Positions 33,107 to 41,815 of a stretch of 54,680 nucleotides of DNA are shown in pieces. The notes below the pieces were generated by a model. It was not told the DNA's origin. It was given only the letters and a program-made list of their open reading frames with translations, and made no database searches. The stretch is from Rhodococcus sp. CH91 (GTDB lineage Bacteria > Actinomycetota > Actinomycetes > Mycobacteriales > Mycobacteriaceae): positions 127,600 through 182,279 of the forward strand of contig NZ_JAKFYR010000011.1 in assembly GCF_022554085.1 (NCBI RefSeq). The letters are read 5' to 3'. The first letter of the stretch is position 1, and each line of letters begins with the position of its first letter. A program made the translations under genes and the position numbers.

Positions 33107-34182
33107 CGGTCCCCTGCCGCGATGGTGCCGCTGCCGAGGACGATGTCGCCGCCTGCGTCGGGCCGGTACAGCACCGCGGCCTGGCCGGCCGCGACACCGG
33201 TGAGGGGTTCACGCAGCATGATCTCGATGCCGGTGCCCACGGCCTCGGCGACCGCCGGCGCGAGACCGCCGTGGGCGCGCACCTGGACGACGCACTCGAT
33301 CGGCCCCACGGGGGCCGTGCCGGCGGTCCACACGGCCCGCTCGGCGCGGATCGACGCGACCTTCAGCTGTTCCGCGGGGCCGACGCGGACGGTACCGCTG
33401 TCCGGTTCGATCGCCGTGACGTACCGGGGCCGGCCGTCCGGCCCGGGACCCGCGATGCCGAGACCCTTGCGCTGACCGATCGTGAATCCGTGCACGCCGT
33501 CGTGCCGGGCGAGGACCTCACCCGAGCGATCGTCCACCACGGCGCCGGGGCGCACACCGATCCGGGCCCCGAGGAATGCACGGGTGTCCCCCGAAGGAAT
33601 GAAGCAGATGTCGTGGCTGTCGGGCTTGTTCGCCACCGCGAGGCCACGCTCGGCGGCCTCCTCGCGGATCCGGCTCTTGGGGGTGTCGCCCACCGGGAAC
33701 ATCGCCCGGGAGAGCTGCTGCGCGGTGAGCACCGCCAGCACGTACGACTGGTCCTTGTCCGCGTCGACGGCGCGGCGCAGCACTCCGTCGTTCAGCTGCG
33801 CGTAGTGGCCGGTGGCGACGGCATCGAAACCGAGCGCCACCGCGCGGTCCGCGAGTGCCGAGAACTTGATCTTCTCGTTGCATCGCAGGCACGGATTCGG
33901 CGTCTCGCCGGCCGCATAGGAGGCGACGAAGTCGTCGATCACGTCTTCCTTGAACCGATCTGCGAAATCCCAGACGTAGAAAGGAATTCCGAGAACATCG
34001 GCGGCGCGTCGCGCGTCGCCGGCGTCTTCCTTGGAACAGCATCCGCGCGATCCGGTGCGCAGCGTCCCCGGCGCGGTGGACAACGCGAGGTGCACTCCGA
34101 CCACCTCGTGGCCGGCGTCCACGACGCGCGCAGCGGCGACCGCCGAATCCACACCGCCGCTCATTGCCGCAAGAATCCTCAT
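33103..34182 (-). CDS. mnmA: tRNA-specific 2-thiouridylase MnmA
   Basis: This 359-residue enzyme puts sulfur on U34 of Lys, Glu and Gln tRNAs. The ATP PP-loop is [10 protein letters not shown] (residues 8-17). Catalytic Cys101 lies in [12 protein letters not shown], and the second active-site Cys193 in [10 protein letters not shown]. The C-terminal part holds the tRNA-binding and beta-barrel domains ([12 protein letters not shown]). The ATG overlaps the iscS TGA by ATGA and its stop overlaps the next start by GTGA, so three genes are translated in series. The upstream cysteine desulfurase should be the sulfur source. Matches Rv3024c. Confidence 0.96.
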
Positions 34183-35414
34183 CCCCGGTCACCTCCTCGT
34201 CCACCGGCGCTCGCCAGCCCGGCGGCGCGTGCCCTGTCCACCACGGAAGGGAGAGTCTCGATCAGTCTCTCGACATCGCGTCGAGTTGTCGTGTGGCCCA
34301 GCGAGAATCGCAGGGATCCCCGCGCCGTAGCGGGGTCGGAGCCCATGGCGACGAGCACGTGGCTCGCGCGCGCGACCCCGGCCGTGCACGCGGAACCGGT
34401 GGAGCACTCGATGCCGGCAGCATCGAGCAGCATCAGCAGCGAATCCCCTTCGCACCCCGGAAAGGTGAAATGAGCGTTGTTGGGAAGGCGTTCCGCGCCG
34501 CGCGGGCCGTTGAGGATCGCATCCGGAATCTCCGCCTCGACCCCGGCGACGAGAAAGTCGCGCAGCGCCGCGAGTTCGGCGGTACGGGCGGGCAGATCCG
34601 CAGTGACCTCTCGCAACGCGGCCGCCATCGCCACGATGGACGCGGTGTCCTGGGTACCGGAACGCACGTCGCGCTCGTGACCGCCACCGTGGGCGAGCGG
34701 CACGCACGGCACCTGCCTTCCGAGCAGCAGTGCCCCCACGCCCTGCGGTCCGCCGAACTTGTGGGCGGCCAGCGTCAGCGCCGACAGTCCGCTCGCGGCG
34801 AAGTCGACGGGCAGATGCGCCACGGCCTGGACGGCATCGCTGTGCATCGGGATGTCGAACTCGGCGGCGACGGCGGCGAGCTCGGCGATGGGCATCACTG
34901 TGCCCACCTCGTTGTTCGCCCACATGACGGATACGAGTGCGACCTCGTCGCCGTGACGCGACAGTTCCTCGCGCAGGGTGGCGGGGTCGACGCGGCCCAG
35001 CCTGTCCACCGGCAGCCAGGTCACCTGCGCGTCCTCGTGCTCGACGAGCCACTCGACGGCGTCGAGCACCGCGTGATGTTCCACCGCGCTCGCGAGGATC
35101 CTGCGGCGGCGGGGATCCTGCGCGCGCCGCCCCCAGTAGATGCCCTTGACGGCCAGGTTGTCTCCCTCGGTGCCACCGGAGACGAAGATCACCTCGGAAG
35201 GCCGGGCACCGAGCGCGGCGGCGATCGACTCCCGCGACTCCTCGATGCGGCGACGGGCCGCACGACCCGAGCCGTGCAGGGACGAGGCGTTTCCGACCGT
35301 GGTGAGGACCTCCGTCAACGCCTCGACGGCCGCAGGCAGCATCGGCGTGGTCGCGGCGTGATCGAGGTAGACGGTCGTGGATGTACCGGAGGGACCGGAG
35401 GCGGGCGAGGTCAT
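34179..35414 (-). CDS. iscS: Cysteine desulfurase (IscS/NifS-like)
   Basis: This 411-residue PLP enzyme removes sulfur from cysteine. It has YLDHAATTP near the N-terminus, [13 protein letters not shown], the substrate-site [15 protein letters not shown]-binding Lys219 in [12 protein letters not shown], and catalytic Cys343 in [10 protein letters not shown]. The short loop around that Cys suits group I enzymes. A Gly/Arg-rich tail ends the protein. It heads a three-gene unit with mnmA and the MetE-like gene, which suggests tRNA thiolation as a main task. No isc scaffold genes are adjacent. Matches Rv3025c. Confidence 0.94.
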   Translation of the reverse strand: MTSPASGPSGTSTTVYLDHAATTPMLPAAVEALTEVLTTVGNASSLHGSGRAARRRIEESRESIAAALGARPSEVIFVSGGTEGDNLAVKGIYWGRRAQDPRRRRILASAVEHHAVLDAVEWLVEHEDAQVTWLPVDRLGRVDPATLREELSRHGDEVALVSVMWANNEVGTVMPIAELAAVAAEFDIPMHSDAVQAVAHLPVDFAASGLSALTLAAHKFGGPQGVGALLLGRQVPCVPLAHGGGHERDVRSGTQDTASIVAMAAALREVTADLPARTAELAALRDFLVAGVEAEIPDAILNGPRGAERLPNNAHFTFPGCEGDSLLMLLDAAGIECSTGSACTAGVARASHVLVAMGSDPATARGSLRFSLGHTTTRRDVERLIETLPSVVDRARAAGLASAGGRGGDRG

Positions 35415-35423
35415 GACCGATCC

Positions 35424-35429
35424 AGGATA
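35424..35429 (-). promoter_or_regulatory. -10 box of the iscS-mnmA unit
   Basis: TATCCT lies nine bases before the ATG at 35414. The transcript would be leaderless or have a leader of one or two bases. Confidence 0.45.
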
Positions 35430-35566
35430 GCGGGTGAGCGGGGGTGCCCGTCGCGCTCAGGGTGGCCACGGCCCGGCCGGACCCGGAGGGTGGGCAGTCC
35501 CGCGCACGGTCGGCAGCGTGGATATGGCGTCGGCCACAGGGAGATCACCCGATCCCGCATACGCCG

Positions 35567-35599
35567 CGCGGCCCCGCTCCTGACGGGAGCGGGGCCGCG
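35567..35599 (-). terminator. etfBA terminator
   Basis: A perfect 14-base-pair stem of G and C with one T-A pair (35567-35580 with 35586-35599) and loop TGACG begins 23 bases after the etfA stop. No T-run. Confidence 0.72.
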
Positions 35600-35622
35600 G
35601 GGTGGAGTGATCGCCGGAACGA

Positions 35623-36579
35623 TCAGCCCTTGTGCTTCTTGACCTCTTCGGTCAGCTGCGGAGCGACGTTGAACAGGTCGCCGACGACGCCGTAGTCCGC
35701 GATCTCGAAGATCGGGGCCTCTTCGTCCTTGTTGACGGCGACGATGGTCTTCGACGTCTGCATGCCGGCCCGGTGCTGGATGGCGCCGGAGATGCCGAGG
35801 GCGACGTAGAGCTGCGGCGAGACGGTCTTGCCCGTCTGACCGACCTGGAACTGGCCGGGGTAGTAGCCGGAGTCGACGGCGGCGCGGGAAGCACCGACGG
35901 CGGCACCGAGCGAGTCGGCGAGTTCCTCGACGACGGAGAACTTCTCGGCCGAGCCGACACCGCGGCCACCGGAGACGACGATGGACGCCTCGGTGAGCTC
36001 GGGACGGTCGCCGCCGACGATCGGATCGCGCGAGACGACCTTCACGGCGTTCTCTTCCTGGGCCGGGACCTCGACCGCGACGCGCTCGGCGGCGGCAGCT
36101 TCGGGCTTGGCCTCGATGGCACCCGGGCGGACGGAGATCACGGGGACCTCACCGTTGGCCTTGGCGTCGACGGTGAACGCGCCACCGAAGATCGAGTGCA
36201 CGGCCGAACCGTCGGCCTTGACGTCGACGACGTCGACGAGCAGACCCGAACCGATACGGGCGGCGAGACGGCCCGACACCTCCTTGCCCTCGACGGACGC
36301 GGCGGTGATGACGGCGGCGGGGCTGGTGGACTCGACGAGCGACGCGAGGATGTCGACCTTGGGGCTCACCAGGTAGTTGTCGACATCGTCGGACTCGGCG
36401 GCGTAGACCTTGACGGCGCCGGCGGCGGCGAGTGCGTCCTGCAGTGCGTCGGCGGTGCCGGGAGCGCCTGCCACGACGGCGGAGGGCTCACCGAGCGCGC
36501 GTGCGGCGGTGATGAGTTCGGTGCTGACCTTCTTGAGCGCGCCCTCGGCATGCTCGACGAGCACGAGTACTTCTGCCAT
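35623..36579 (-). CDS. etfA: Electron transfer flavoprotein alpha subunit
   Basis: This 318-residue subunit binds FAD and, with EtfB, takes electrons from acyl-CoA dehydrogenases and passes them to the membrane. The N-terminal domain begins [19 protein letters not shown]. The C-terminal FAD domain carries the signature [19 protein letters not shown], then [23 protein letters not shown] and [25 protein letters not shown] precedes the ATG. It follows etfB by 47 bases and ends at a strong hairpin. Matches Rv3028c (FixB). Confidence 0.96.
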   Translation of the reverse strand: MAEVLVLVEHAEGALKKVSTELITAARALGEPSAVVAGAPGTADALQDALAAAGAVKVYAAESDDVDNYLVSPKVDILASLVESTSPAAVITAASVEGKEVSGRLAARIGSGLLVDVVDVKADGSAVHSIFGGAFTVDAKANGEVPVISVRPGAIEAKPEAAAAERVAVEVPAQEENAVKVVSRDPIVGGDRPELTEASIVVSGGRGVGSAEKFSVVEELADSLGAAVGASRAAVDSGYYPGQFQVGQTGKTVSPQLYVALGISGAIQHRAGMQTSKTIVAVNKDEEAPIFEIADYGVVGDLFNVAPQLTEEVKKHKG

Positions 36580-36626
36580 TACTGCTTCTCTCCCTAGATA
36601 TGTCAGGTGTTGTCGCGGGGGCGCGA

Positions 36627-37412
36627 TCAGATGATCTTCTGGCCGACCAGGTACTGGGCGATCTTGGTGCCGCCGTCGCCCTCGTCGGCGACGCGCTCAC
36701 CGGCGGTGCGCGGGGGCTTCGGGGTCACACCGGTGACGGTGGACGCAGCGTTCGCGACACCGAAGATCTCGGGATCGAGGCCGATGTCGGCGAGGGTGAG
36801 GGTCTGCACTTCCTTCTTCTTGGCGGCCATGATGCCCTTGAAAGACGGGAAGCGCGGCTCGTTGATCTTCTCGGTGACCGAGACGATGGCGGGCAGCGGA
36901 GCCTCGATGCCGAAGACACCCTCGTCGGTCTCGCGCTCGCCGGTGGCCTTGCCGTCCGCGAGGGTGAGCTTGCGCAGGTGCGTCAGGTGCGGGAGGCCGA
37001 GGTACTCGGCGATGATCGCGGGGACGGCACCGACGCGGCCGTCGGTGGCCTCGTTGCCCGCGATGACCAGCTCGACACCCTCGATCTGGCCGAGTGCCGC
37101 GGCGAGTGCATAGGCGGTCTGGATGGAGTCCGATCCGTGCAGGGCGGGATCGTTGAGGTGGATGGCCTTGTCGGCGCCCATCGACAGCGCCTTGCGGATG
37201 GCGTCGGTCGCGCGGTCGGGGCCGGCGGTCAGGACGGTGACCTCGCCGCCGTCGCGCTCCTTGATGAGCAGAGCTTCCTCGACGGCGCGCTCGTTGATCT
37301 CGTCGAGAACGGCGTCCGCAGCCTCACGGTCGAGGGTGTAGTCGCCGTCCGAGAGCTTGCGCTCGGACCACGTGTCGGGGACCTGCTTGATCAAAACGAC
37401 GATGTTCGTCAT
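36627..37412 (-). CDS. etfB: Electron transfer flavoprotein beta subunit
   Basis: This 261-residue partner of EtfA binds AMP and contacts dehydrogenases. It begins MTNIVVLIKQVPDTWSERKL. The family signature region VELVIAGNEATDGRVGAVPA lies near residue 135, and the recognition loop LPHLTHLRKLTLADG follows. AGGAGG precedes the ATG. The upstream region has a good promoter overlapped by a palindrome, pointing to transcriptional repression of etfBA, probably tied to fatty-acid catabolism. Matches Rv3029c (FixA). Confidence 0.96.
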   Translation of the reverse strand: MTNIVVLIKQVPDTWSERKLSDGDYTLDREAADAVLDEINERAVEEALLIKERDGGEVTVLTAGPDRATDAIRKALSMGADKAIHLNDPALHGSDSIQTAYALAAALGQIEGVELVIAGNEATDGRVGAVPAIIAEYLGLPHLTHLRKLTLADGKATGERETDEGVFGIEAPLPAIVSVTEKINEPRFPSFKGIMAAKKKEVQTLTLADIGLDPEIFGVANAASTVTGVTPKPPRTAGERVADEGDGGTKIAQYLVGQKII

Positions 37413-37505
37413 GGGTCTGCGTCGACCTCCTGTGTGTAGCTGCCTTTGTCGGCAAGGCGCTGCCTGAACCGAGCACTCGTGTCTTTCACACGGCGTGTGC
37501 GATAG

Positions 37506-37538
37506 ATTATCAAACGCTAAGTTACCAGCCAGTAACTT
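37506..37538 (-). promoter_or_regulatory. etfBA promoter with overlapping palindromic operator
   Basis: On the minus strand TTACTG (37530-37535) and GATAAT (37506-37511) are spaced by 18 bases as -35 and -10 boxes. The -35 lies inside the perfect inverted repeat AAGTTAC-N6-GTAACTT (37519-37538). This size and symmetry suit a TetR-family repressor that would block the promoter. Regulators of fatty-acid degradation with TTAC-type half-sites are known in related genera; which one acts here is unknown. Confidence 0.6.
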
Positions 37539-37627
37539 GACTGGATACCCGGTTCACCATAGCCGGACGGAAGGACGGGCAAACCTGTGATCTGGACCAC
37601 CGGAGACGGGAGTCGTGGACGGGAGGC

Positions 37628-37633
37628 TAATGT
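37628..37633 (+). promoter_or_regulatory. -10 box of the methyltransferase operon (leaderless start)
   Basis: TAATGT lies seven bases before the GTG at 37641. It supports that start over an upstream GTG at 37587. Confidence 0.52.
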
Positions 37634-37640
37634 CGTCGCG

Positions 37641-38420
37641 GTGAGCGACACCCCCGCCCGCGCCGACGACGCGCACACCCTCCCCCTCACCGGCGAACGG
37701 ACCGTGCCCGGCATCGCCGAAGAGAACTACTGGTTCCGCCGACACGAGGTCGTCTACCGGCACTTCCTGGCCCGATGTGCGGGCCGGACCGTACTCGAGG
37801 CCGGTGCCGGCGAAGGGTACGGCGCCGACATGATCGCCGACGTCGCGAACCGGGTCATCGGCCTCGACTACGACGAGAGCGCGGTCGCGCACATCCGCGC
37901 CCGCTATCCGCGAGTGGACATGCGGCAGGGGAACCTCGCCGAACTTCCCCTCGACGCCGAGTCCGTCGAGGTCGTGGTGAACTTCCAGGTCATCGAGCAC
38001 CTCTGGGATCAGGCGCAGTTCCTTCGCGAATGCCACCGCGTCCTGGCTCCGGGCGGGGAACTGCTCATCAGCACGCCCAATCGGATCACCTTCTCCCCCG
38101 GCCGCGACACTCCCCTCAATCCGTTCCACACCCGCGAGCTGAACGCGGCCGAACTCACCGAACTGCTCGACGAGGCGGGCTTCCGCGTCGAACTCGTCAC
38201 CGGTGTGCACCACGGCCCGGCCCTGCGCGCCCTCGACGCCAAACACGGTGGATCGTTCATCGACGCCCAGATCGAACGCGCACTCGCCGGAGAGCCGTGG
38301 CCGGACGATCTCACCGCCGACGTCGCCGCGGTGTCGGTCGACGACTTCTCCATCGTCCCCGAGAACATCGACGCGAGCCTCGATCTCGTCGCCGTCGCAG
38401 TGAAGGACCCCGCGCCGTGA
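37641..38420 (+). CDS. SAM-dependent methyltransferase (Rv3030-like)
   Basis: This 259-residue class I methyltransferase has motif I TVLEAGAGEGYGADMIAD (about residue 50), acidic motif VIGLDYDESAV (about 75) and VVNFQVIEHLWDQAQFLREC with APGGELLISTPN. It is the first gene of a three-gene run, each overlapping the next by four bases. In M. tuberculosis the equivalent Rv3030 is proposed to O-methylate glucose residues during synthesis of methylglucose lipopolysaccharide, a cytosolic glucan. The same role is inferred here from context. Confidence 0.82.
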   Translation: MSDTPARADDAHTLPLTGERTVPGIAEENYWFRRHEVVYRHFLARCAGRTVLEAGAGEGYGADMIADVANRVIGLDYDESAVAHIRARYPRVDMRQGNLAELPLDAESVEVVVNFQVIEHLWDQAQFLRECHRVLAPGGELLISTPNRITFSPGRDTPLNPFHTRELNAAELTELLDEAGFRVELVTGVHHGPALRALDAKHGGSFIDAQIERALAGEPWPDDLTADVAAVSVDDFSIVPENIDASLDLVAVAVKDPAP

Positions 38421-39967
38421 GTGCCGCCGCGACCCGCGAACCGGGGATGTTCGCACTCGTCCTCCATTCGCATCTGCCCTGGCTCGCCCATCACGGGCGC
38501 TGGCCGGTCGGCGAGGAATGGCTCTACCAATCGTGGGCAGCGACCTATCTGCCCGTCACCGACGTACTCCGGCGACTCGCCGCCGAAGGCCGCACGAAGA
38601 TGCTCACGCTCGGCATCACCCCCGTGCTCGCGGCGCAGCTGGACGACCCGCACTGCCTCGCCGGAATGCATCACTGGCTCGGCAACTGGCAACTGCGGGC
38701 GCACGAGGCCGCCGGTATGCGCGAGGAGTCCTACCGCGCGCTCGGAGCCCGCGAGCACCGCGCCGCCTCCGCCGCTCTCGAGATGTTCGAAACCCGATGG
38801 CGTCACGGAGGATCCCCGGTCGTACGCGAACTGATCGACGCCGACGCCGTCGAACTGCTCGGCGGACCGCTGGCACATCCCTTCCAGCCCCTGCTCGACC
38901 CTCGCCTCCGCGCTTTCTCCCTGTCGGAGGGACTCTCGGACGCCCACGCCCGCTGGCAGCACCGGCCACGCGGCATCTGGGGCCCCGAGTGCGGTTACAC
39001 CCCGGGCATGGAAACCGGCTACGCGGCAGCAGGTGTCGAACACTTCATGGTGGACGGCCCGGCACTGCACGGCGACACCGCGCTCGGCCGGACCGTCCGC
39101 GACTCCGACGTCGTGTGTTTCGGCCGTGACCTGCAGGTTTCGTACCGGGTGTGGTCGCCGAAATCCGGCTATCCCGGTCACGGCGCCTACCGCGACTTCC
39201 ACACCTACTGTCACGACACCGGACTCAAGCCTGCCCGCGTCACCGGCCGCACGGTGGCCTCGCACGAGAAGGCGCCCTACGACCCGGAACTCGCCTCGCG
39301 CACCGTCGACCGGCACGTCGCGGATTTCGTCGAGACCGTCCGGCGTCGCCTGCGCAGCGAATCCGAACGTATCGGCCGCGACGCGCTCGTCGTCGCCGCA
39401 TTCGACACGGAACTGTTCGGGCACTGGTGGTTCGAGGGCCCGATCTTCCTCGAGCGTTTGTTGCGCGCCCTCCCCGAGGCGGGGATCGAGGTCGGCACAC
39501 TGGCCGAGGCACGCGACCGCGGGTACGTCGGCGATTCCGTCGATCTCGAGAATTCGTCGTGGGGATCGGGCAAGGACTGGCGGGTCTGGGCCGGAGACCA
39601 GGTCTCCGATCTGGTCCGGTTGAACGACGAGGTGGTGCGTACGACCCTCGACAGCATCGACAAGTCCCGCGAGAAGAACGCCGGTGCAAGGGAATTCCGC
39701 AATCGCACGCATGACCAGATGCTGCGCGAGGCACTGCTCACCGTCTCGAGCGACTGGGCGTTCATGGTGAGCAAGGACACCGCCGCCGAGTATGCGCGGG
39801 ACCGCGCGCACAAGCACGCGCACGCCTTGCGTGAGATCGCCGAAGCGGTCGATGCCGGACGCGACGACACGGCACTGCGCTTGGCCCACGCGTGGAATCG
39901 CGCCGACAACCTCTTCCCCGCACTCGATGCCCGACGCCTGCCCCGACGCCACGGAGGCCCGGAATGA
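38417..39967 (+). CDS. GH57 1,4-alpha-glucan branching enzyme (Rv3031-like)
   Basis: This 516-residue GH57 glycoside hydrolase has the N-terminal LVLHSHLPWLAHHGRWPVGEEW. The catalytic nucleophile Glu191 lies in GIWGPECGYTPG and the acid/base Asp330 in AAFDTELFGHWWFEG. A C-terminal helical domain with VSSDWAFMVSKDTAAEYA is typical of branching enzymes of this family. It would add alpha-1,6 branches to the glucan made by the next gene. The GTG overlaps the methyltransferase stop (GTGA) and its own stop overlaps the next ATG. Confidence 0.9.
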   Translation: MSAAATREPGMFALVLHSHLPWLAHHGRWPVGEEWLYQSWAATYLPVTDVLRRLAAEGRTKMLTLGITPVLAAQLDDPHCLAGMHHWLGNWQLRAHEAAGMREESYRALGAREHRAASAALEMFETRWRHGGSPVVRELIDADAVELLGGPLAHPFQPLLDPRLRAFSLSEGLSDAHARWQHRPRGIWGPECGYTPGMETGYAAAGVEHFMVDGPALHGDTALGRTVRDSDVVCFGRDLQVSYRVWSPKSGYPGHGAYRDFHTYCHDTGLKPARVTGRTVASHEKAPYDPELASRTVDRHVADFVETVRRRLRSESERIGRDALVVAAFDTELFGHWWFEGPIFLERLLRALPEAGIEVGTLAEARDRGYVGDSVDLENSSWGSGKDWRVWAGDQVSDLVRLNDEVVRTTLDSIDKSREKNAGAREFRNRTHDQMLREALLTVSSDWAFMVSKDTAAEYARDRAHKHAHALREIAEAVDAGRDDTALRLAHAWNRADNLFPALDARRLPRRHGGPE

Positions 39968-41211
39968 AGATCCTTCTCGTCTCGTGGGAGTACCCGCCCG
40001 TCGTCGTCGGAGGTCTGGGCAGACACGTCCACCATCTCGCCACCGAACTCGCCGGCGCGGGCAACGAGGTCGTGGTGCTGTCGCGGCGGCCCACCGGTAC
40101 CGACGCCTCGACGCACCCCACCGTCAGCCATGTCGCCGACGGGGTCCTCGTGGTGGCGGTCGCGGAGGACGCGCCCCACTTCGACTTCGGGGAGGACATG
40201 ATCTCGTGGACCCTGGCCATGGGGCATGCGATGGTCCGCGCCGGGGTGGGACTGAGCCGCGGCGGCATCGGTGAGGGATGGCATCCCGACGTCGTCCATG
40301 CCCACGACTGGCTCGTCGCGCACCCGGCGATCGCGCTGGCCGAGTACTTCGACGTGCCGCTCGTGTCGACCCTGCACGCCACCGAAGCCGGTCGCCACAG
40401 CGGCTGGCTGTCGGGACGGATCAACCGGCAGGTGCACTCCGTCGAATGGTGGCTCGCCAACGAATCGGACAGGCTCATCACCTGTTCGGCGTCGATGCAC
40501 GACGAGGTGACCGAACTGTACGGTCCCGACCTGCCCGAGATCTCGATCATCCGCAACGGCATCGACCTCACCACCTGGTCGTACCGCGAACGCGAGCCGA
40601 GGACCGGGCCGGCACGGCTGCTCTACGTCGGCCGCCTCGAATACGAGAAGGGTGTGCAGGACGCGATCGCCGCGCTCCCCCGAATCCGCCGGTCGCATCC
40701 CGGAACCACCCTCTACGTCGCCGGCGAAGGCACCCAGTTCGAGTGGCTGCGCGAACAGGCGCGGGTACACCGCGTCGCACGATCGGTGAGTTTCCTGGGC
40801 AATCTCGACCACACCGAACTGCTCGGATGGTTGCACGGCGCCGACGCGATCGTGCTGCCCAGTCGCTACGAGCCGTTCGGGATCATCGCCCTCGAGGCGG
40901 CCGCGGCGGGGACCCCGCTCGTCGCGTCCACCGCGGGTGGCCTGGGCGAGGCCGTGGTCGACGGTGTGACCGGACTGTCCTTCCGGCCCGGCGACGTCGC
41001 GGGCCTGGTCTCCGCCGTCCGGGAGACACTCGACGACCCGGCCGCCACCCAGACCCGTGCCCGCGCTGCGCGGGCACGGCTGACGGACGACTTCGACTGG
41101 CGGCGCGTGGCCGAGGAGACCGCGCAGGTCTACTCGGCGGCGAAACGGCGGGTCCGCCATCCGCTCGCACGCCCCACCATCCCCCAGCGTCCGCTTCCGG
41201 ATCGAGGCTGA
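39964..41211 (+). CDS. GT4 family alpha-1,4-glucosyltransferase (Rv3032-like)
   Basis: This 415-residue glycosyltransferase has the glycogen-synthase-like N-terminus LLVSWEYPPVVVGGLGRHVHHLA. HAHDWLVAHPAIALA is in the acceptor domain. The GT-B donor site RLLYVGRLEYEKGVQDAI ends in the E-x7-E motif PSRYEPFGIIALEAAAAGTP. The M. tuberculosis counterpart Rv3032 elongates alpha-1,4-glucan for MGLP and contributes to glycogen. The ATG overlaps the branching-enzyme stop (ATGA), so elongation and branching enzymes are made in step. Confidence 0.92.
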   Translation: MKILLVSWEYPPVVVGGLGRHVHHLATELAGAGNEVVVLSRRPTGTDASTHPTVSHVADGVLVVAVAEDAPHFDFGEDMISWTLAMGHAMVRAGVGLSRGGIGEGWHPDVVHAHDWLVAHPAIALAEYFDVPLVSTLHATEAGRHSGWLSGRINRQVHSVEWWLANESDRLITCSASMHDEVTELYGPDLPEISIIRNGIDLTTWSYREREPRTGPARLLYVGRLEYEKGVQDAIAALPRIRRSHPGTTLYVAGEGTQFEWLREQARVHRVARSVSFLGNLDHTELLGWLHGADAIVLPSRYEPFGIIALEAAAAGTPLVASTAGGLGEAVVDGVTGLSFRPGDVAGLVSAVRETLDDPAATQTRARAARARLTDDFDWRRVAEETAQVYSAAKRRVRHPLARPTIPQRPLPDRG

Positions 41212-41224
41212 GGGAGTGGATCCG

Positions 41225-41815
41225 ATGACCTCGGAGACCCGAGAGCGTGTCCTCGTCGAGCGACTCCGTGCCCCCGACGGCACGCCCGGGCCCGACATCG
41301 CGGCCGTGGCCGAGCTCGTCAATGCCGTCTACGCCGTCGCGGAGGACGGACTGTGGCGTCCGGGTACCACCCGGACCGACGCCGACGACGTCGCGCGATC
41401 GGCGCGGGACGGGGAGATCCGCATCGCCCGGCTCGACGGCCGCATCGTCGGGTGCATCCGCATCGCGCGGATCGACGACACCACCGCGGAATTCGGGATG
41501 CTGGCGACCGATCCCACGGTCCGCGGCACCGGAATCGGGCTCCTTCTCGTGCGTTCCGTCGAAACGGAGTGCGCAGCAGCAGGTTTCACGACGATGCAGC
41601 TCGAAGTGATCCGCCCCCGAGACGACACGCACGAGTCCGAACAGTTCCTCGACTCGTGGTACCGCCGACTCGGCTACCACGCGCAGCGGCCGGCCTCGCT
41701 CGACGAAAGACATCCCGAACTCGTTGCCGCGACGGCAGTTCCGTGCGAGGTCGTCCCCTATCTCAAGGCACTCGGCTCGCTCGGCAGGCCGGAGGCCGGG
41801 GCGAGCGGCGGCTGA
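41225..41815 (+). CDS. GNAT family acetyltransferase
   Basis: This 196-residue protein carries a single GNAT domain. The acetyl-CoA loop is seen in FGMLATDPTVRGTGIGLLLVRSVE (about residues 95-118), with the usual R-G-x-G-x-G/A pattern as RGTGIG. The substrate is unknown. GGGAG lies about ten bases before the ATG; a GTG three codons earlier is possible. It follows the glycosyltransferase by 13 bases. Its last 58 bases overlap, tail to tail, the 3' end of the amidase gene. I do not recall an equivalent in M. tuberculosis. Confidence 0.8.
   Translation: MTSETRERVLVERLRAPDGTPGPDIAAVAELVNAVYAVAEDGLWRPGTTRTDADDVARSARDGEIRIARLDGRIVGCIRIARIDDTTAEFGMLATDPTVRGTGIGLLLVRSVETECAAAGFTTMQLEVIRPRDDTHESEQFLDSWYRRLGYHAQRPASLDERHPELVAATAVPCEVVPYLKALGSLGRPEAGASGG

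Noticed and set aside
35415-35566. Extra gene between iscS and the etfBA terminator
   Set aside because: Only about 150 bases, with no start plus ribosome-binding site and no conserved frame. M. tuberculosis has an acyltransferase gene (Rv3026c) and Rv3027c in this region, but no remnant of either is visible.
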